Assembly: GCF_000382485.1 (NCBI RefSeq)
Contig: NZ_AORY01000015.1
Span: forward strand, 169,978 to 233,977
Length of the DNA: 64,000 bases
Direction: 5' to 3'
Source of the DNA: Sphingomonas sp. Mn802worker
GTDB taxonomy: Bacteria > Pseudomonadota > Alphaproteobacteria > Sphingomonadales > Sphingomonadaceae
The translations under genes were made by a program, and so were the position numbers. Every line of letters starts with the position of its first letter. The stretch's first letter is position 1. The notes under the pieces are model-generated. The model ran no database searches, was not told the origin of the DNA, and was given only the letters and a program-made list of their open reading frames with translations. Below are positions 8,989-17,603 of this stretch, one piece after another.

Positions 8989-10173
8989 ATGAACATGGCG
9001 GAACGGCTGGGCGTGGCGATCGTCGGCGTGGGTGGTGCGGTCGCGACCACCGCGATTGCGGGGATCGAGATGATCAAGGCGGGGTCGAACAGCCTCGACG
9101 GGCTGCCGCTAGCCGATCGCGACGTCGCGGGCATGGTCGCGTACCGCGACCTGGAGTTCGGCGGCTGGGACCTTGCCGACGACACGCTCGGCGCGTGTGC
9201 GCTGCGGCACGGCGTGATCGGCGAGAAGGAACTGGCTGATGGCGCCGCGGTGCTCAACCAGATGCGCCCGTGGAAGGCGGCGGGGTCGACCGGTTATTGC
9301 GCCAACATCGACGGCAGCAACAAGCTGACCGGCGGACACCGCGGTGCGATTGAGCAGATCCAGGCCGATCTGGCGCGCTTCAAGGACGAGAAGAAGCTCG
9401 ACCGCGTCGTCGTCGTCAATCTCGCCTCGACCGAGCGGAAGCCGGGCGACGATGCCGCGTTGCAATCGCGTGAGGCGTTCGAGCAGGGGCTCGACCAGGA
9501 CGATGCCGCGATCAGCCCGGCGATGCTCTACGCTTATGCCGCGATCGATTCAGGTACGCCCTACGCCAATTTCACGCCCTCGGTCGCCGCCGACGTCGCG
9601 CCGCTGGCGCAGTTCGCCGCCGAGCGGAACGTGCCGGTCGCGGGCAAGGACGGCAAGACTGGGCAGACGTTCATGAAGACAGTGATCGCGCCCGCGCTGC
9701 GCGATCGCGCGCTCCACGTCGACGGCTGGTTCTCGACCAATATCCTCGGCAATTCGGACGGCCTGGCGCTCGACGATCCGAAGTCGCTGCAATCGAAGCT
9801 GGGCACCAAGAAGAGCGTGCTCAACCAGATTCTGGGCTACCCGGTCGAGGATCACATCATCATGATCCATTATTACAAGCCGCGTGGCGACGACAAGGAA
9901 GCGTGGGACAACATCGATCTGACCGGGTTCATGGGTCAGAAGATGCAGCTGAAGCTCAATTTCCTGTGCAAGGATTCGATCCTCGCCGCGCCGCTCGCGA
10001 TCGAGATCGCGCGCTGCCTTGATCTGGCCAAGCAGCGCGGGGAAGGCGGCGTGCAGGAGCAGATGGGGCTGTTCTTCAAGCTGCCGCAGACGCGCGGCGA
10101 CTATGATCCCGTGCACGGCGTGCCCGAGCAGCAACTGATCCTCGACAATTGGCTGGGCGACAAGGGCGCGTGA
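8989..10173 (+). CDS. ino1: Inositol-3-phosphate synthase
   Basis: A 394-residue cytoplasmic enzyme that converts glucose 6-phosphate to 1L-myo-inositol 1-phosphate with NAD+. The N-terminal NAD-binding loop is VGVGGAVATTAIAG. The family core is visible in GSTGYCANIDGSNKLTG, KDGKTGQTFMKTVIAP, WFSTNILGNSDG and KDSILAAPLAIEIARC. The start at 8989 follows a G-rich site; a second ATG 6 bases later is possible. It opens a nine-gene run in which almost every stop overlaps the next start (here GTGA with the HD-like gene), so inositol phosphate is probably the precursor for the rest of the operon. Confidence 0.93.
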   Translation: MNMAERLGVAIVGVGGAVATTAIAGIEMIKAGSNSLDGLPLADRDVAGMVAYRDLEFGGWDLADDTLGACALRHGVIGEKELADGAAVLNQMRPWKAAGSTGYCANIDGSNKLTGGHRGAIEQIQADLARFKDEKKLDRVVVVNLASTERKPGDDAALQSREAFEQGLDQDDAAISPAMLYAYAAIDSGTPYANFTPSVAADVAPLAQFAAERNVPVAGKDGKTGQTFMKTVIAPALRDRALHVDGWFSTNILGNSDGLALDDPKSLQSKLGTKKSVLNQILGYPVEDHIIMIHYYKPRGDDKEAWDNIDLTGFMGQKMQLKLNFLCKDSILAAPLAIEIARCLDLAKQRGEGGVQEQMGLFFKLPQTRGDYDPVHGVPEQQLILDNWLGDKGA

Positions 10174-11102
10174 CCGATGCGCCAGTGCTGAACGGACGCG
10201 CGGCGGAGGCGCCGGGGCTGACCCCGGCTGCCTTGCCGTTCCTGCGCGAGCTGGGTGACCTCAAACGCGTGCGATCGGCCGCCGCACCGGGATCGATCGC
10301 GGAGCGATTGTTCGTTGCCGGCTGGGCCGCGCTGGTGCGGGGCGACGACCCGGCCGAGGTGACCGCACGCGTCACCGCGGCGGCGCTGGTGTCGGCACGG
10401 CTCGGCGATCTCGATCTCGCCGCGATGCAGGCGCTGGGGATCGGTGAGCAGGCGGTCGCGGTGCTCGAGCGTGCATTCGACGAGATTGCGGACGAGGTAG
10501 CGCCATCGCTCCACCCGATGTTGCGCGCCGCACTGCCGCTCGGTCGCCCGGCGATCGGCGACACGCCCGCGTTCGTCGGCAAGCTGGCGCGGCAACCACG
10601 CGCGGGCGTGACCTGCCCGGGGCAACCGCGCATCATGCTGCAACCTCCCGAGAACCACGCCGAACACTGCCTGATGGTCGCGGTCTACGGCGTGCTGGCG
10701 AGCGCGTGGCACGATGCCGATCCGGTGCGCGTGTTCCTCGCCGGCATGGCGCACCACTTCCACAACGCCGACATGCCCGACAGCGGCTATTCGGGCGAGA
10801 TGCTGCTCGGCGACGCGCTCGACACCGCGATTCAGCACGCGCGCGCGGCGAGCATGGCGGAGCTCGCGCCCGATCTGGCGCAGGTCATCGGCGACGCGCT
10901 CGCGCCGATCGGTGGCGACGAGACGCCCGAGGCGCGCGCGTTCCACGTCGCCGACGTGCTCGACCGCGTGCTCGAGATCGAGCAGCACACCCGCGCCGCC
11001 CGCCTGACGATGCAGGTGGTGCTGGGCGATTACGGCCTTGTCCACGACGGTCCGGTGAAGGCATTCCACGATCGCATCCTGCTCGACGCGGGGTTGATGT
11101 GA
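10170..11102 (+). CDS. HD-like phosphohydrolase or oxygenase, atypical
   Basis: A 310-residue protein starting at GTG 10170, overlapping the ino1 stop by 4 nt. The first half is a helical domain without clear relatives. The second half resembles an HD domain: ENHAEHCLMVA, then AGMAHHFHNADMPD where LLHD is expected, and later VADVLDRVLEIEQH. The usual His-Asp pair therefore appears as His-His, with extra His nearby. HD proteins include phosphatases and di-iron oxygenases such as myo-inositol oxygenase. Next to an inositol-phosphate synthase, either dephosphorylation or oxidation of an inositol derivative is plausible; sequence alone does not decide. Confidence 0.6.
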   Translation: MTDAPVLNGRAAEAPGLTPAALPFLRELGDLKRVRSAAAPGSIAERLFVAGWAALVRGDDPAEVTARVTAAALVSARLGDLDLAAMQALGIGEQAVAVLERAFDEIADEVAPSLHPMLRAALPLGRPAIGDTPAFVGKLARQPRAGVTCPGQPRIMLQPPENHAEHCLMVAVYGVLASAWHDADPVRVFLAGMAHHFHNADMPDSGYSGEMLLGDALDTAIQHARAASMAELAPDLAQVIGDALAPIGGDETPEARAFHVADVLDRVLEIEQHTRAARLTMQVVLGDYGLVHDGPVKAFHDRILLDAGLM

Positions 11103-12241
11103 CGGGTGAGGCGAGCCGCTGGCGCTCGCCGCTGACCGGGCGCGTGCTGGTGCACGACACGCCGCACTCGCTCGCGTGCCTGGGCGAGCGCTGGCCGGTG
11201 GTGGACGCTATCCCTTATCTGCGCACCGAAAGCGAGGGGCTGGTCGCGGTCGCGCTCGATCACCTCGACGCAGGGTGCCCCGACGACGCGCTGGTCGCGC
11301 TGCTGACCGATCAGGACGCGTGGTGGACCGGCCCTGCGACCGATCTGACCGAACTGAAGCGGCTGGTGCGTGAGCGCAACACACTCAGCTTGCGCGAGGC
11401 GATGGCGCTGCTGCGGCTGGGGCCGGTGGGGGATTATTTCGCCTATCGCTGGAGCGATCCGACCTATCTCGCCGGGCTTGCGCTGCTGGAGGCGCATTGG
11501 ACGCAGCCCGCGACGGCGTTCGAGCTCGCCTGCGGGATCGGCCATTATCTGCGCGATCTGACGCGTGCGGGCGTCGCGTGCCTCGGCGCCGATGTGGTGT
11601 TCGCCAAATGCTGGCTGGCGAAGAACTGGGTCGCACCAAGCGCCGATTACGTCGTGTTCGATGCCGCCGGGGAGTGGCCGGTCGCCGACCAGAATCAAGG
11701 GGGGCAGCGCTTCGACCTCGTCATGTGTCATGATGCCTTCTACTTCCTGCCCGATCAGCCGCGCGTGGCCGAGCGGCTGCGCGCCGTGACTGCGGAAGGT
11801 GGCGTGCTCGCGGTCAGCCACGTGCACAACGCGGGCGTGAACGGCGGGGCGAAGGGACCGGCACGATCGGGTGCGGAGTGGCGCGCCTTGTTTCCGACCG
11901 CGCAGGTGCACGACGAGCGCGCGCTGCTGTGTGCGCTGATGAAGCAGTCGGTGCCGCCGACGACCGACTGGCGCGACGATCCGGTGGTCGAGGCGTGGTC
12001 GCTGGTCGAAGGCGCGGGTGAGGCGCGCGCGATCACCGGTGGTGTGGCCATGCCGGTTGGCGACGCGACGCTGAAGCGTAATCCGCTGATCGGCGACGAC
12101 GGCGAGGTCGACTGGCCCTCGCCGCGCTACCGCGACGAATATGCCGCCGGTTGCTTCTGGGCGCTGCCGGATGCGGCGCTGCCGTTCGACGCCGACGACG
12201 CGCGATTGCGCCGCCTGGTCGACCTGCCGGAGCGGTGGTGA
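11099..12241 (+). CDS. SAM-dependent class I methyltransferase-like protein
   Basis: A 380-residue protein starting at GTG 11099 (GTGA overlap with the HD-like gene). Residues 1-40 resemble the Trm112-like zinc ribbon often fused to methyltransferases (ERWPVVDAIPYLR), but the usual Cys pairs are missing. The SAM-binding loop is FELACGIGHYLRDL at about residue 143, followed by an acidic residue near LGADVVF and a post-motif block CHDAFYFLPD. Substrate unknown; within this operon an inositol- or sugar-linked intermediate is likely. The stop shares one base with the next start (TGATG). Confidence 0.75.
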   Translation: MTGEASRWRSPLTGRVLVHDTPHSLACLGERWPVVDAIPYLRTESEGLVAVALDHLDAGCPDDALVALLTDQDAWWTGPATDLTELKRLVRERNTLSLREAMALLRLGPVGDYFAYRWSDPTYLAGLALLEAHWTQPATAFELACGIGHYLRDLTRAGVACLGADVVFAKCWLAKNWVAPSADYVVFDAAGEWPVADQNQGGQRFDLVMCHDAFYFLPDQPRVAERLRAVTAEGGVLAVSHVHNAGVNGGAKGPARSGAEWRALFPTAQVHDERALLCALMKQSVPPTTDWRDDPVVEAWSLVEGAGEARAITGGVAMPVGDATLKRNPLIGDDGEVDWPSPRYRDEYAAGCFWALPDAALPFDADDARLRRLVDLPERW

Positions 12242-13245
12242 TGGCTGCGCCGACGCGCTGGGGGATCGTAGGCTACGGCTGGGTCGCGCGCGACTACATG
12301 GTGCCGGGCATTGCGGCGGCGGGCGGTGTCGTGACGGCGGTCGCCGATCCGTCGCCCGCGTCGCGCGCGCGCGCAGAGGCAGCGGGGATCGCCGCCTTCG
12401 ACAGGGTCGAGGAGATGCTCGCCGCGGGTGCGTGCGACCTGGTCTATGTCGCCACGCCGAACGATGCGCACGGCGCGCCGGTCACCGCCTGCGCTGCCGC
12501 GGGCGTGCCGGTGCTGTGCGAGAAGCCGATCGCGGCGACCGTGGCGCAGGCCGAGGGGATGGCCGCGTCGCTTGGGGCTACGCTCTACGGCACGGCGTTC
12601 GACCAGCGGCATCATCCCGCGCATGTGGCGCTCGCCGAAGCGATCGCCGCCGGCGATATCGGCCGGCCGGTCGCAGTGCGGATCGTGTACGCTTGCTGGG
12701 TCGATCCGGCGTGGACGCCTGATGGCGGTGAGCACGATAACTGGCGCGCCGATCCGGTGCGCGCGGGCGGGGGCGCGGTGATCGACCTCGCGCTGCACGG
12801 GCTCGACCTGTCCGAGCGGTTGTTGGGCGAGCCGCTCACCGACCTGTCGATCCAGTTGCAGCGCCGCATCCACGATTATCCGGTTGACGACGGCGGCATG
12901 TTGTCGGGGCGCACCGCGTCAGGCGTGCTGTTCCAATCCCATGTCGCCTATAATTGCGCCGAGGTGCTGCCGCGACGGCGGCTCGAGGTGCTGGGCGAGC
13001 GTGGGTTGCTGGTTGCGACCGATACGATGGGGCAGACTGCCGGCGGTACGCTGGTGCGGCGCTGCGGGAGAAGTGGCGAGGCGATGCCGGTCGCGTTCGA
13101 CACTGCTACGTCGCCGTTTGCCGCGCAGGCCGCCGCGTTCATGGCGGCCGCGCGTGGCGAGCGCCACGATTTCTCGATGACCCGCGATCTCGCGCTGATG
13201 CGCTTGTTCGATCGCGCCTACACGGAGGCTCGCCGATGGCTTTGA
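12241..13245 (+). CDS. Gfo/Idh/MocA-family oxidoreductase
   Basis: A 334-residue NAD(P)-dependent oxidoreductase. The Rossmann motif is GIVGYGWVARDY, the conserved CEKPIA (Lys-Pro) motif lies near residue 97, and the catalytic region is GGGAVIDLALHGLDL with the family Asp and His. Relatives oxidise or reduce sugars and inositols at one hydroxyl, for example myo-inositol to inosose. Its place four genes after inositol-phosphate synthase supports a cyclitol or hexose substrate, but the exact one is unknown. It overlaps the following gene by 10 nt. Confidence 0.88.
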   Translation: MAAPTRWGIVGYGWVARDYMVPGIAAAGGVVTAVADPSPASRARAEAAGIAAFDRVEEMLAAGACDLVYVATPNDAHGAPVTACAAAGVPVLCEKPIAATVAQAEGMAASLGATLYGTAFDQRHHPAHVALAEAIAAGDIGRPVAVRIVYACWVDPAWTPDGGEHDNWRADPVRAGGGAVIDLALHGLDLSERLLGEPLTDLSIQLQRRIHDYPVDDGGMLSGRTASGVLFQSHVAYNCAEVLPRRRLEVLGERGLLVATDTMGQTAGGTLVRRCGRSGEAMPVAFDTATSPFAAQAAAFMAAARGERHDFSMTRDLALMRLFDRAYTEARRWL

Positions 13246-14051
13246 GCTGGTTCGCCTGCGCTAATTGCGGCTTCTGGCAGAAGCATTTCGCGCCGCCCGA
13301 TTGCCCCGTCTGCACCGATGTGCGCAACGATTTGCCCGAGGACGGCTGGCGCTTCCTGCCCGAGGCGGAGGTCGCGGCCACCCACGACGGCAGCGCGCGC
13401 GAGGTCGCACCGGGGTTGTGGGCGTTCACGACGAGCCCTGAGCTCGGTCTCGCCGGCACCGGCTGGCTGATCGTCCGCGACGGCGGCAACATCGCGTTCG
13501 AGGCCGCGCCCTTCTACACCGAGGCGATGCTCGATCGGATCGAGCAACTCGGCGGCATGGCCTTCCTGTCGGCCAGTCACGCGCACGGTTACGGCGCGTT
13601 GTTCCAGCTCCAACGCCGTTTCGAGCCCGAGATCGTCGCGATCCAGCGCGACGATCTGAAGATGACCAAGGCGTTTCGCGTCACCGCGCCGTTCGACGAC
13701 ATGCTCGAACTCGCGCCCGGTTACATGCTGCACCACGTCGGCGGGCATTACGAGGGGCAGGCGGCGCTCCACGACGCGCGGGCACGCCGATTGTTCTGCG
13801 GTGACATGTTCAAGATCGACCAGGATTCTGATGGCCGATCCCATGCGATTTCCAGCCACAAGGCCTTTCACAAGGATATTCCGCTGACCCATGCCGAGCT
13901 TCGTCGCTACCGCGACGTCATCGCCCCGCTCGACTTCGACGCGGTGCTGACCCCGTTCGAATACGCGCCGGAGGTGAACCGCACGGTCGCGCTCGCCGCG
14001 CTGGACGACGGCCTGGCACGTGCGCCCGGCGTGCGGCGGATTTCCTTGTGA
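13236..14051 (+). CDS. Metallo-beta-lactamase-fold protein with N-terminal Cys4 ribbon
   Basis: A 271-residue protein with the ATG at 13236 inside the end of the preceding gene. The first 25 residues hold two Cys pairs (CANC and CPVC spaced by a short loop), a rubredoxin/zinc-ribbon-like knuckle. The remainder looks like an MBL fold: SASHAHGYG replaces the canonical HxHxDH, a second His region reads HHVGGHYEG, and CGDMFKID matches the bridging Asp region. Several usual ligands are missing, so the metal site is altered or catalysis is lost. MBL enzymes hydrolyse amides, thioesters or phosphodiesters. The stop overlaps the YcaO start by 4 nt. Confidence 0.75.
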   Translation: MALSWFACANCGFWQKHFAPPDCPVCTDVRNDLPEDGWRFLPEAEVAATHDGSAREVAPGLWAFTTSPELGLAGTGWLIVRDGGNIAFEAAPFYTEAMLDRIEQLGGMAFLSASHAHGYGALFQLQRRFEPEIVAIQRDDLKMTKAFRVTAPFDDMLELAPGYMLHHVGGHYEGQAALHDARARRLFCGDMFKIDQDSDGRSHAISSHKAFHKDIPLTHAELRRYRDVIAPLDFDAVLTPFEYAPEVNRTVALAALDDGLARAPGVRRISL

Positions 14052-15550
14052 ACGCGCGCGTGACGAGCGGCCTTCCCGCTGACCTCAGCGACGCGGCGCG
14101 TCGGTATCTCGAAGCGTTTCCGAAAGGCGACGTGGTTGCCTTCCCGATCCACCCGCTCGACCGGCTCGGTCTGCCGGTATGGGTGGTGGCGCTGTTCCCG
14201 GAAGACGAAGCGCTGTCGGGGATTATGCCTTACGGTGTCGGTTACGGCGCGACCGACGAGGCGGCGGTGCTCGGTGGCCTCGGCGAGATCGCCGAAATGG
14301 TGTGGCCGACGCTGACGCTTGGGCAACGAGCCAAGACGCGCGGCAGCTATGCCGAGCTGGCGCGCTCGCTGGGTGTGCATGCCGTCGCCGATCCGTTCAC
14401 GCTCTGCCTGCCCGCGGGGTCGCCGGTCGATCACGACACGGTGCTGGGATGGGTCGAGGCGAAGCGCTGGCGCGACGGCTCGACCGTGCTCGTCCCGATC
14501 GACCTCGCGGCCTATTCGTCGAAGGAGCTGTCGCCCGGCTACAAGCCGTTCACGACGATCATCTCGAACGGCATGGGCGCGGGGCCGGACCTCGACTGGG
14601 CGATCGGGCACGGTTTGTGCGAGATTCTGCAGCGCGACGGCAACGGGCTGTTGTTCCGCGCGCTTGATCGCGGCGTGACGCTCGAGCTCGACAGCGACCT
14701 GCCCGCTTCGACGCGCGCGATCCTCGACCGGTTCGATGCCGCGGGTATTCGCGCGATCCCGAAGTTCGCGACCGACCAGTACGGCCTGCCCAACCTCTAC
14801 TGCGCCGGCGTCGATGAGCGCGGCGAGCCCGCGGCGCCGATCATGGTCACCGCGTGCGGCGAGGCGTGCCACGCCGATCGCGCCGCCGCGCTCGACAAAT
14901 GCCTGACCGAATTCGCCGCCAGCCGCGCGCGCAAGGCGTTCGCGCACGGCCCCGTCGACCTCGTCGCGCAGGTCGCGCCCGATGGTTATGTCGCTCGCTT
15001 CATGGCGCAGGCGGGTGGTGCTGCGAAGTCGAGCGACGGTCGCGCGTTCGAGGCGATGCGCGACTGGACCGGGCGGGGTGCGAGCGAGTTGCGCGGCTGG
15101 CTTGCCGACAATGTGCTGGCCGAGCGCTCGTCGCACCGTTTCTCCGAGCTGCCGACGCAGGCCGCACCCGACGGTCACGCGCGTGCGGCGACCGCACGTG
15201 CGGCGGTGGAGGCGGCGGGGTTCGACGTGCTCTACGTCGACATGTCGCCGGCCGACCGCTCGGTTACGGTCGTCAAGGTGATCGTGCCCGGCATGGAGGT
15301 CGAGACGATGAGCTATTACCGTATCGGCGCGCGCAACACCGAAAAGCTGCTCGCGCTCGACTCGCCGCTGATCCAGTTCGGGCGCGAGGAGGGGGCGGCG
15401 CTGCGGCGCATCCGGCTGTCGCCGGCGGACGCGGAGCGGTTGAACCATCCGCTGTTCGACACCGCGGCTGCCGATCGGCTCGTGGGCCCGCTCTACCCGC
15501 TGTACCGCGAGCCCGAGGCGCATCACGTCGCGTGGAAGGCGGGCGCATGA
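14048..15550 (+). CDS. YcaO-family ATP-dependent backbone/amide-activating enzyme
   Basis: A 500-residue YcaO-domain protein from GTG 14048. The nucleotide-binding helices are recognisable: SNGMGAGPDLDWAIGHGLCE followed by ILQRDG, and later GEACHADRAAALDKCLTEFAA with the Glu of the TExxxxR block. YcaO enzymes use ATP to phosphorylate an amide oxygen, leading to azoline, thioamide or amidine formation. No TfuA, E1-like partner, dehydrogenase or short Cys/Ser-rich precursor gene lies nearby, so a ribosomal peptide substrate is unlikely. Embedded between an MBL-fold protein and a sugar-isomerase-like gene, it may modify a small-molecule amide. Confidence 0.88.
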   Translation: MNARVTSGLPADLSDAARRYLEAFPKGDVVAFPIHPLDRLGLPVWVVALFPEDEALSGIMPYGVGYGATDEAAVLGGLGEIAEMVWPTLTLGQRAKTRGSYAELARSLGVHAVADPFTLCLPAGSPVDHDTVLGWVEAKRWRDGSTVLVPIDLAAYSSKELSPGYKPFTTIISNGMGAGPDLDWAIGHGLCEILQRDGNGLLFRALDRGVTLELDSDLPASTRAILDRFDAAGIRAIPKFATDQYGLPNLYCAGVDERGEPAAPIMVTACGEACHADRAAALDKCLTEFAASRARKAFAHGPVDLVAQVAPDGYVARFMAQAGGAAKSSDGRAFEAMRDWTGRGASELRGWLADNVLAERSSHRFSELPTQAAPDGHARAATARAAVEAAGFDVLYVDMSPADRSVTVVKVIVPGMEVETMSYYRIGARNTEKLLALDSPLIQFGREEGAALRRIRLSPADAERLNHPLFDTAAADRLVGPLYPLYREPEAHHVAWKAGA

Positions 15551-16377
15551 CGTTGCGTTACGCCTACAACACCAACGGCGCGGCGAACCACCGGCTGGAC
15601 GATGCGCTGCGGTTGATCGCGGACGCGGGTTACGCCGGGGTCGCGCTGACGCTTGATCACCATCACCTCGATCCATTCGCCGAAACGTGGGAACGGGAGT
15701 GCGACCGCGTTGCGCGGTTGCTGGGTGACTTGGGGCTCGGCAGCGTGATCGAGACGGGTGCGCGTTATCTGCTCGATCCGCGGCAGAAGCACGAGCCGAC
15801 GTTGATCACCCCCGACGCGGACGGACGCGCGCGCCGCGTCGCCTTCCTCAACCGCGCGCTCGATGTCGCCCGCCGGCTGGGCAGCGAGACGGTGTCGTTC
15901 TGGGCGGGGGTGCCGTTGTCCGGCGTCGATCATGCGCAGGCGCGCGTGTGGATGGACGAGGGGCTGGAGCAGGTGCTCGACCACGCCGAGGCGGTCGGGG
16001 TGGACGCGAGCTTCGAGCCAGAGCCCGGCATGCTGATCGAAACGGTCGCCGATTACGACACGCTGGTCGAGCGGCACCCGCGGCTGCGCCTCGCGCTTGA
16101 TACCGGCCATTGTCTGGTCACCGAGGATATCGAGCCCGCCGATGCGATCCGCCGCTATGCGACCTGGCTTGGCACCGTTGCGATCGAGGATATGCGGCGC
16201 GGCGACCATACGCATCTGCCGTTCGGGCAGGGCGACATGAACATGCCGGCGGTGCTGAACGCGCTCGACGCGATCGGCTTCACACGCCTCGTCTGCGTGG
16301 AACTGTCGCGCGAGAGCCCGCGCGCGCATGCGGCGATCCCGGAGTCGATCGACTATCTTAAGAACCTCGCCCGGTGA
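15547..16377 (+). CDS. AP-endonuclease-2-type TIM barrel (sugar isomerase/epimerase)
   Basis: A 276-residue xylose-isomerase-like TIM barrel, starting with ATGA overlap to the YcaO gene. Metal-ligand positions are seen at FEPEPG (Glu), ALDTGHC (Asp/His), AIEDMRRGDHTHLPFGQGD (Asp/His) and CVELSRESP (Glu). Relatives include IolE/IolI inosose dehydratase or isomerase and hydroxypyruvate isomerase. After an inositol-phosphate synthase and a Gfo/Idh oxidoreductase, action on a keto-inositol is a reasonable inference. Confidence 0.85.
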   Translation: MTLRYAYNTNGAANHRLDDALRLIADAGYAGVALTLDHHHLDPFAETWERECDRVARLLGDLGLGSVIETGARYLLDPRQKHEPTLITPDADGRARRVAFLNRALDVARRLGSETVSFWAGVPLSGVDHAQARVWMDEGLEQVLDHAEAVGVDASFEPEPGMLIETVADYDTLVERHPRLRLALDTGHCLVTEDIEPADAIRRYATWLGTVAIEDMRRGDHTHLPFGQGDMNMPAVLNALDAIGFTRLVCVELSRESPRAHAAIPESIDYLKNLAR

Positions 16378-16384
16378 GCGCACG

Positions 16385-17593
16385 ATGAGGGTGTGCTTCG
16401 TCTCGCGGCGGTTCTTTCCGGCGATCTCGGGCATGTCGATCTATGCGATCAACCTGCTGCGGCAGTTGGTGGCGCAGGGGCACGACGTGACGATGGTGAG
16501 CCAATATTACGGCGATCCCAAGCGCGCGCGCGTCTACGGCGGCGGCCCGCCTCCGCCGGTCGAGGGTGTTCGCGTCATCGGGCTGGAGGCGCTGGGCGAG
16601 CAGTCGGGCGGGGACTTCGAGCGCGATGTCGAGACGATGATCAGGGCGATCACGGCCGAGCACGCGCGCGCGCCGTTCGACGTGCTGCATGCGCAATATG
16701 GCTATCCGACCGGCTGGGCGACCCTGCTCGCGGCGGAGCGGCTGGGTGTGCCGTGCGTCGTGTCGATCCAGGGCGGCGACGGGCATTGGGTCGGATCGTG
16801 CTGCGACACGCACCGCGTCGCGATGGAACGCGTGCTCGACCATGCGGGTGCGCTGCTGATCGGCGGGAAAAGCTTCGCGCAGGAGGTGCACGACCGTCTG
16901 GGGACACCGATGGAGCGGTTCACGATCGTGCCCGGCGCGGTCGACACCCAACGCTTCACGCCGGGCGACCGCGCATCCGATGGCGTCACACGCTTCTTCT
17001 ATCACGGCCGTGTCGATCGCCGCAAAGGCGTACTCGACCTGCTCCGCGTGCTGCCGGGTGTCGCGGGCCGGTGGCATTGCACGATCTCGGGCATCGGACC
17101 CGACGTGGACGCAGCGCACGCGCTTTCCGCCGAACTGGAGCTGGGCGATCGTGTCAGCTTCACCGGCTACGCCGACTATGACAGCGTGCCCGAGCGATAC
17201 CGCGACCACGACGTGTTCGTCTCGCCGACCTATGCCGAGGGGTTTTCCAACACGATCCTGGAGGCGATGGCGAGTGGGCAGGCGGTGTTGTCGTGTCGTG
17301 CGGTCGGGGTGACTGACTGCATCCGCGACGGTGAGAACGGATTGCTGGTCGAGCCGGGCGACGTGCCCGCACTGACCGCGGCGCTGTCGCGGCTCGTCAT
17401 CGATAACGGCTTGCGTGAGCGGTTGGCGGCGGCGGGACTCGCCGAATGTCGTCGCGTGTACAGCTGGCACGCGGTGGGCGCGCAGATCGCGGGTATCTAC
17501 GAGGACCTGCGCGGTAGCCAGCCCGCCAGGGGCATCGATCCGTACATTGCGATGACGCCATGCCGTTTCCGTGCCGAGCCGCACCTGTTGTGA
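16385..17593 (+). CDS. GT4-family glycosyltransferase
   Basis: A 402-residue GT-B glycosyltransferase, 7 bp after the TIM-barrel gene. The N-terminal acceptor domain begins MRVCFVSRRFFPAISG; the donor domain contains FFYHGRVDRRKGVLDLL and the E-x7-E signature EGFSNTILEAMASG. This is the family of MshA (GlcNAc to inositol phosphate, mycothiol) and BshA (GlcNAc to malate, bacillithiol). Combined with inositol-phosphate synthase and a PIG-L deacetylase, an N-acetylhexosaminyl-inositol product is a plausible but unproved outcome. The C-terminal 20 residues run past the usual end of the fold. Confidence 0.9.
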   Translation: MRVCFVSRRFFPAISGMSIYAINLLRQLVAQGHDVTMVSQYYGDPKRARVYGGGPPPPVEGVRVIGLEALGEQSGGDFERDVETMIRAITAEHARAPFDVLHAQYGYPTGWATLLAAERLGVPCVVSIQGGDGHWVGSCCDTHRVAMERVLDHAGALLIGGKSFAQEVHDRLGTPMERFTIVPGAVDTQRFTPGDRASDGVTRFFYHGRVDRRKGVLDLLRVLPGVAGRWHCTISGIGPDVDAAHALSAELELGDRVSFTGYADYDSVPERYRDHDVFVSPTYAEGFSNTILEAMASGQAVLSCRAVGVTDCIRDGENGLLVEPGDVPALTAALSRLVIDNGLRERLAAAGLAECRRVYSWHAVGAQIAGIYEDLRGSQPARGIDPYIAMTPCRFRAEPHLL

Positions 17594-17603
17594 GCGTGGC
17601 GGC

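Noticed and set aside
14048..15550. RiPP (ribosomal peptide) cluster around the YcaO gene
   Set aside because: No short precursor-like gene, TfuA, E1-like partner or dedicated peptide exporter is present within the operon or at its edges.
13907..15676. 589-residue minus-strand open frame
   Set aside because: Antisense to the YcaO gene, Arg-rich with no recognisable domain; the plus strand has clear YcaO motifs and coupled starts.
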